Below are positions 37,509 through 42,084 of a stretch of DNA of 42,084 nt, in pieces. Each line of letters opens with the position of its first letter. Position 1 is the first letter of the stretch. The position numbers and the translations under genes are program-made. The notes under the pieces are model-generated. The model made no database searches. It had not been told where the DNA came from and saw only the letters and a list, made by a program, of their open reading frames with translations. The stretch is from Cysteiniphilum halobium (GTDB taxonomy: Bacteria > Pseudomonadota > Gammaproteobacteria > Francisellales > Francisellaceae): contig NZ_QLIU01000016.1 of NCBI RefSeq assembly GCF_003574425.1, positions 1 through 42,084 of the forward strand, in the 5' to 3' direction.

Positions 37509-38864
37509 ATGGCGAAGCTAAAATCAAATTATGTATGTCAATCTTGTGGTGCGATATCAACTAAGTGGCAAGGGCAATGTCCTGATTGCTTAGAATGGAA
37601 TACACTAGTTGAAACTCAGATACGTGCGGTTAAATCAACAACAGGTAAAGTAGGATACGCTGCTACTGAGGCAAAAGTGCAAAAGCTCAATGAAGTGGCT
37701 TTAGCGGATTATCCACGTATTCATAGTTCATTTACGGAATTTGATCGCGTAATGGGTGGCGGTATCGTGCCGGGTTCAGTGACCTTAATTGGAGGTGATC
37801 CAGGGATTGGAAAGTCTTCGATTTTATTACAAATTATGACGGTGTTATCACAAGACCACAGTGCACTTTATATCACCGGTGAAGAGTCACTAGAGCAAGT
37901 TGCATTACGCGCACAACGTATGCAATTACCTAATGATAAATTACTGTTGATGAGCGAAACCAATGTTGAAGTGATTTGTCAGTATATCCAGACACATCGT
38001 CCGCAATTAGTCGTTGTTGACTCAATTCAAACCATGCAGATTGAAGTCTTACAATCAGCAGCAGGGGGTGTGGCGCAAGTGCGTGAATCAGCAAGTTTGT
38101 TAACACAAACGGCTAAACACCTTAATTGCGCAGTTTTTCTAGTTGGACATGTGACTAAATCAGGTGAGGTTGCCGGCCCCAGAGTGCTTGAGCACATCGT
38201 TGATAGCGTGATTTTTATCGAAGGGCAAACCGATGGACGCTATCGTATGGTCAGAGCAATGAAAAATCGCTTTGGTGCAGTAAATGAGCTGGGTGTTTTT
38301 GCGATGACTGATAAAGGGATGCGTGAGGTTAGAAATCCATCGGCAATCTTTCTTAATCGTGCTGAGGATGATATATCAGGTAGCGTTATTATCTCGATAT
38401 GGGAGGGTTCACGTCCAATACTTGTCGAAGTTCAGGCATTGGTTAGCGAAAATGGTTATGCCCAGCCAAAACGCTTGGCATTAGGACTTGATCCCAATCG
38501 TTTGGCAATGTTATTGGCGATTATACAGCGTCATTTAAGCGTGCAATTAAGTGATCATGATGTATTTATTAACATTGTTGGCGGCATTAAGGTAAATGAG
38601 ACAAGTATTGATTTGGCTATTATTGCGGTGATCCTCTCAAGCTTATATAATCGCCCAATTCCTAAAGATTGGATTATCTTAGGTGAAGTAGGTCTTTCAG
38701 GTGAAATACGTGCGATTCCCTATGGGCAAGAGCGTTTAAGTGAGGCGCAAAAACATGGCTTTAAACAAGCAATTGTGCCACAAGGCAATATGCCAAAGAA
38801 GGATATGGGTATTCAAGTTCAAGCGATTAAAAAGCTTGATGAGTTGAAGACAATTTTGTTATAA
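37509..38864 (+). CDS. radA: DNA repair protein RadA
   Basis: DnaB-type branch-migration helicase in recombination and repair. An N-terminal zinc finger has cysteines 10, 13, 24 and 27. The RecA-like core has Walker A GGDPGIGKS (95-103), Walker B LVVVDSIQT and the RadA-specific KNRFG motif (AMKNRFGAVNE). The C-terminal Lon-like domain (about 280-451) shows DPNRLAMLLAI and INIVGGIKVNETSIDLAI. It has 451 residues, against 460 in E. coli. It is the last gene of the dedA-pilZ-radA group. Confidence 0.97.
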   Translation: MAKLKSNYVCQSCGAISTKWQGQCPDCLEWNTLVETQIRAVKSTTGKVGYAATEAKVQKLNEVALADYPRIHSSFTEFDRVMGGGIVPGSVTLIGGDPGIGKSSILLQIMTVLSQDHSALYITGEESLEQVALRAQRMQLPNDKLLLMSETNVEVICQYIQTHRPQLVVVDSIQTMQIEVLQSAAGGVAQVRESASLLTQTAKHLNCAVFLVGHVTKSGEVAGPRVLEHIVDSVIFIEGQTDGRYRMVRAMKNRFGAVNELGVFAMTDKGMREVRNPSAIFLNRAEDDISGSVIISIWEGSRPILVEVQALVSENGYAQPKRLALGLDPNRLAMLLAIIQRHLSVQLSDHDVFINIVGGIKVNETSIDLAIIAVILSSLYNRPIPKDWIILGEVGLSGEIRAIPYGQERLSEAQKHGFKQAIVPQGNMPKKDMGIQVQAIKKLDELKTILL

Positions 38865-38950
38865 ATGTCTATTAGACTTTTTAAAGCATTTTTTTTACTA
38901 TACTGTTTTCTGCATATAAATGGAAAATCGCCAATGATGAGGTGGTGTAG

Positions 38951-41125
38951 ATGTTAGTAGTGCTAAGTATAATCGCTTTAATTATTATAGTTGTGTTGGG
39001 TTCGTTATATGTTTGGCCAAATAAAACTTTGATTGCCGTTATGCAGTTAAAAGAGCGCCAGCGCTATATGTGTAACTTTTACCATGTTAACTATGTGCCA
39101 AATTTTAAGCCTGCAGTGGTCATTAGTAATAATGTTAATTTGTTTTTAGCTGTTTTATTGCAGCGAATTGCGCGTCAAACAGTGACAGTGGTGATGGAGT
39201 GCCAAAATCCGCCGTCAAAGTTGGTAGATTACTTGCTCAAAAGAACGGGTGTTATAATTATTTCACAATCATTTTTGGCATCGTGGAATAAAGAAGGAGT
39301 GCTGCTTGCACCTCAAGAGCTTTATACGGATGTGGTAAAGCTTAACAATGAAATTATCCCCATGCAGGTTTGTGGTTTTGAGTGTATTAAATATACGCGT
39401 GGGCGCAATGTGCCACAGTGGCTACACTTGAGCTTTTTCGAGCCAATTGGTATTGCCTTGACTAAAAAGGAGCTATCGGACCTCTTGGCAGAGAAGAATA
39501 TCTATGCCTGGGAGCGTTATATCTCGCTTATGCCATCAATTCCAGAGGTTTGGATTAAACAAGCTAAAGCACGAAAAGGTAAAAAAGTTATCGCTGATTC
39601 CACAGGTGTTGAGTTAAGCTCTGAGCGCTTACTTGTTGCAACCCTTGCACTATCGAAATTACTTGAACCAATTTTACGTGGACAGGAGCGTGTTGGTATT
39701 TGTTTGCCACCTAGTGTTGGAGGGGCGATGGCACTTATGAGTGGCTTTGTGCTGGGGAAAACACTAGTGAATTTAAACTATACTGCATCTAAATCAGCTC
39801 TTGATGCTGCAATTTCGGAGTCCAATATTAAAACGATTATTACCTCAGGGCGTTTTATTGAGCAATTGAAGAAAAAAGGATTTTTCTTAGAGGAAGTATT
39901 TAGTAATTCAAAGATTATTCTTTTAGAGGATATGCGTCAGCAACTGGATAAGTTTACTTTATTAAAAACTTTATTGCATGTGAAGCTATCCTCGGCTGAG
40001 CAATTGATTAATCACTATGTCACACGCGTTGCAACAGACCATACCGCAGCGATTTTGTTTAGCAGTGGTAGTGAAGGTAAGCCAAAAGGTGTCGTGTTAA
40101 GTCACAAAAACATTCTAGGCAATGTCAAGCAATCAATGATTATCTTGGGTGCTAAATCAGATGATTCTATCTTAAGTATTTTGCCGATTTTTCATGCTTT
40201 TGGCTTAACGGCAACGACGATTTTGCCTTTGCTTGAGGGTGTGTTTATGGTCTGTCACCCAGATCCTACAGATGCGGCGATGTTGGGTGAGTTAGCGGAT
40301 AAATATAAACCAACGATTTTATGTGGAACATCAACATTCTTTAGGATTTATTCCAAAGCACGTCAACTGACAGCCAAGCAATTCTCATCATTAAATTTCG
40401 TTGTTGCAGGCGCTGAAAAATTGCTTCCTGAAGTCAGAGCAATGTTTGAGAAGAAGTTTGACAAGATTATTTACGAAGGCTATGGTACAACTGAGCTTAG
40501 TCCCGTGGCAAGTGTCAACCAGCCTAATGAGGGAGATAAAATTAATAATAAGATTGGTACCGTTGGTAGCTCGGTGCCTGGTGGACGTTTTATGATCATT
40601 GATCCTGAGTCTAAAGAGGAGTTGCCGACTGGTGAGGCTGGGATGATTACCTTTGGTGGGGTTAATGTCATGGAGGGTTACTTACATAATCCACAGAAAA
40701 CGGCGGAAGTTATCTTTAAGCGTCATCGCATTCGTTGGTATCAAACAGGTGACAAAGGGATGCTTGATGAAGATGGTTATTTAACGATTCTGGATCGCTA
40801 TTCACGTTTTGCAAAATTAGCTGGCGAAATGGTGAGTTTATCTGCGGTTGAAGAAGAGATTATGGCATTGTTAGGCGAAGATAACGAAGAAAATGAAATA
40901 TTAGCTGTGGCAACGCCTGATCAGAAAAAAGGGGAATGTATATCACTTTTATATACAATGGCAATGGAGGTTGATGATATTAAGCAGCAAGTGAATAGTT
41001 CTAAAATAAATAATTTATTGAAGCCACAAAACTATTTTAAAGTTGATGCAATTCCAAAATTAGGATCAGGAAAAACCGATTTTAGTGCAGCAAAACACAA
41101 AGTGTTGGAGCTATTAGAGCAGTAA
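38951..41125 (+). CDS. aas: Aas-like acyl-ACP synthetase with degenerate acyltransferase domain
   Basis: A 724-residue membrane-anchored protein (N-terminal helix MLVVLSIIALIIIVVLG) aligned in full with E. coli Aas. The C-terminal synthetase is intact: P-loop AAILFSSGSEGKPKGVV (about 367-380), VVAGAEKLLPEVRAMF, YEGYGTTELSPV (about 511), WYQTGDKGMLDEDGY (about 596), and the catalytic lysine in LGSGKTDF (about 705). The N-terminal 190 residues align with the Aas glycerophosphoethanolamine acyltransferase, but the catalytic HxxxxD is replaced (NNVNLF for NHVSFID) and FPEGR reads LAPQEL. So it probably only loads fatty acids onto ACP. It overlaps nothing and stands alone. Confidence 0.85.
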   Translation: MLVVLSIIALIIIVVLGSLYVWPNKTLIAVMQLKERQRYMCNFYHVNYVPNFKPAVVISNNVNLFLAVLLQRIARQTVTVVMECQNPPSKLVDYLLKRTGVIIISQSFLASWNKEGVLLAPQELYTDVVKLNNEIIPMQVCGFECIKYTRGRNVPQWLHLSFFEPIGIALTKKELSDLLAEKNIYAWERYISLMPSIPEVWIKQAKARKGKKVIADSTGVELSSERLLVATLALSKLLEPILRGQERVGICLPPSVGGAMALMSGFVLGKTLVNLNYTASKSALDAAISESNIKTIITSGRFIEQLKKKGFFLEEVFSNSKIILLEDMRQQLDKFTLLKTLLHVKLSSAEQLINHYVTRVATDHTAAILFSSGSEGKPKGVVLSHKNILGNVKQSMIILGAKSDDSILSILPIFHAFGLTATTILPLLEGVFMVCHPDPTDAAMLGELADKYKPTILCGTSTFFRIYSKARQLTAKQFSSLNFVVAGAEKLLPEVRAMFEKKFDKIIYEGYGTTELSPVASVNQPNEGDKINNKIGTVGSSVPGGRFMIIDPESKEELPTGEAGMITFGGVNVMEGYLHNPQKTAEVIFKRHRIRWYQTGDKGMLDEDGYLTILDRYSRFAKLAGEMVSLSAVEEEIMALLGEDNEENEILAVATPDQKKGECISLLYTMAMEVDDIKQQVNSSKINNLLKPQNYFKVDAIPKLGSGKTDFSAAKHKVLELLEQ

Positions 41126-41312
41126 TTATAGAAAGTTTCCAGTCTAACAACTAAGTAGTGGTTCAACACGTATCTTATAGATTAGGTTGATGTTTATTGA
41201 GTGCTTAATAATTAATTGTTCTTAAAAACTTTACGCACGGTTTGACGCATGGGTTGGTATGGGGATAAAATCAAATTAAGTGACCTACTTTACAATATCT
41301 GGTGTTTACCCT

Positions 41313-41915
41313 ATGCATAGTGAATTTATTGAATTAACCGAAGATGATAAGATTAGCTATGACATCAAATATAGTTATGAGGATAATATCATAGGAAGGC
41401 GCATAGCAGGTTATTATGCGAATAAGTGCCTAATGACGAAGGTCTGTTACAATGCACTGCAACAAGTCGCTAAGCGTGTTGCTAGGTACGAGCTTAATCT
41501 GTTGATTTGGGATGCATACCGTCCTTTAAAAGCAGTTGAAGATTTTTGGCAGTGGTCTGAAGATACTCATGATAATCATACACAATGTCAATATTACCCT
41601 AGATTAAGCAAAGCGGATTTGTTTGAGCAGGGATACTTTAATAAAACCTCAAGTCATTGTAGTGGTAGCACCGTTGATTTAACATTAATTGATCGACAAG
41701 GTCGGTTACTTGATATGGGGACAATCTTTGATTATATGGATCCCTTATCTCACCCTGGTAATCAAGACGTTTCAGCAAAAGTAATTGCTCATAGAACATT
41801 GCTGCGTCAAGAAATGCTAAACGCTGGATTTGCGCCAGTAGCTACGGAATGGTGGCATTTTCAACTGATCGATGAACCTTTTGCTAACCAAATGTTTGAT
41901 TTCGATATTGTATAG
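41313..41915 (+). CDS. D-alanyl-D-alanine dipeptidase (VanX-like, peptidase M15)
   Basis: Zinc peptidase that splits D-Ala-D-Ala, in bacteria with no vancomycin cluster probably for recycling. The Zn ligands sit in the family motifs SSHCSGSTVDLTL (His and Asp) and EWWHFQL (His), preceded by the substrate motif LLIWDAYRP. It has 200 residues, similar to VanX (202). No signal peptide is seen, so it is likely cytoplasmic. The frame is open to a GTG at 41280; the ATG at 41313 (HSEFIELTEDDK) better fits the family start but has only a weak ribosome site. It follows the Aas-like gene by 187 bases and no van regulatory genes are adjacent. Confidence 0.88.
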   Translation: MHSEFIELTEDDKISYDIKYSYEDNIIGRRIAGYYANKCLMTKVCYNALQQVAKRVARYELNLLIWDAYRPLKAVEDFWQWSEDTHDNHTQCQYYPRLSKADLFEQGYFNKTSSHCSGSTVDLTLIDRQGRLLDMGTIFDYMDPLSHPGNQDVSAKVIAHRTLLRQEMLNAGFAPVATEWWHFQLIDEPFANQMFDFDIV

Positions 41916-42084
41916 TGATTCCAGTATATAACCGATTAACTGCGACCTTGATGACCTCTTGTTAATATAGGTTAAAGATGTATGGGTATTTATTAGAATG
42001 ACTATATAATTTAATGTAGCGTAATCATTTAATAAATTAACGCCATGTTCAACTTTTTTAAGTGGTAGATATTGCATAGCATAA
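41916..42084. other. Right-edge non-coding region
   Basis: A+T-rich DNA after the dipeptidase stop. Only antisense shadow frames are present; no gene, RNA or repeat is recognised. Confidence 0.4.

Overview
The window is A+T-rich chromosomal DNA (roughly 38-40% G+C by eye) from a Gram-negative gammaproteobacterium. It encodes lipid A/KDO synthesis (kdsA), a type IV pilus-type PilZ protein, lipoproteins with Gram-negative lipoboxes, and a T-protein-like prephenate dehydrogenase. Two features point towards the Francisella side of the class (Francisellaceae, Fastidiosibacteraceae and relatives). One is a single-chain MetI-MetQ fusion next to metN, an arrangement I recall from Francisella annotations. 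The other is the general low-G+C gene set. This placement is an inference; no rRNA or tRNA gene is present to test it.

Layout. 1-144 is the tail of a transposase-like ORF cut by the window edge. 350-4237 (-) is purL. 4710-5801 (+) is an OafA-like membrane acyltransferase and 5911-7956 (+) is ligA. 7990-9277 is a tandem array in which a small DUF559 (Vsr-like) nuclease gene sits between inverted double-hairpin repeats, with one intact and one broken copy. 9321-10907 (+) is purK-msrA. 10953-15303 (+) holds four genes I cannot name, three of them exported or membrane-anchored, plus one stand-alone hairpin repeat. 15304-17617 (-) is dtd-tyrA-gpsA, 17839-18840 (-) is mdh, and 18961-21715 (-) is a translationally coupled TVP38 / flavin disulfide oxidoreductase / CDP-alcohol phosphotransferase operon. 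21815-23498 (-) is acpP-fabF with an intrinsic terminator between them. 23859-25518 (+) is an orphan response regulator and kdsA, and 25521-25955 (-) is tsaE. 26096-28528 (-) is a large repeat lipoprotein. 28875-30949 (-) is accD-folC. 31089-32836 (+) is trpS plus an overlapping PAPS-reductase-like gene. 32841-35328 (-) is metN-metIQ. 35642-36283 (+) is a LysE/RhtB exporter. 36408-36533 is a MITE-like element. 36558-38864 (+) is dedA-pilZ-radA, 38951-41125 (+) an Aas-like acyl-ACP synthetase, and 41313-41915 (+) a VanX-like dipeptidase.

How the genes relate. Most are housekeeping: purine synthesis (purL, purK), fatty acid and phospholipid metabolism (accD, acpP, fabF, gpsA, CDP-alcohol phosphotransferase, Aas-like), envelope (kdsA, acyltransferase, dipeptidase), translation quality (trpS, dtd, tsaE) and DNA repair (ligA, radA). 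The accessory content is concentrated at 7990-15303 and 26096-28528.

The best candidate for something undescribed is the repeat-DUF559-repeat cassette at 7990-9277. Its core (hairpin repeat, nuclease gene, inverted hairpin repeat) is about 99% identical between copies, while the spacer between cassettes differs by about 11%. The hairpin stems differ in sequence between ends but keep their pairing. A probable MITE, a degenerate acyltransferase domain in the Aas-like protein, the MetI-MetQ fusion and an 11-repeat lipoprotein with paired cysteines are further points of interest.
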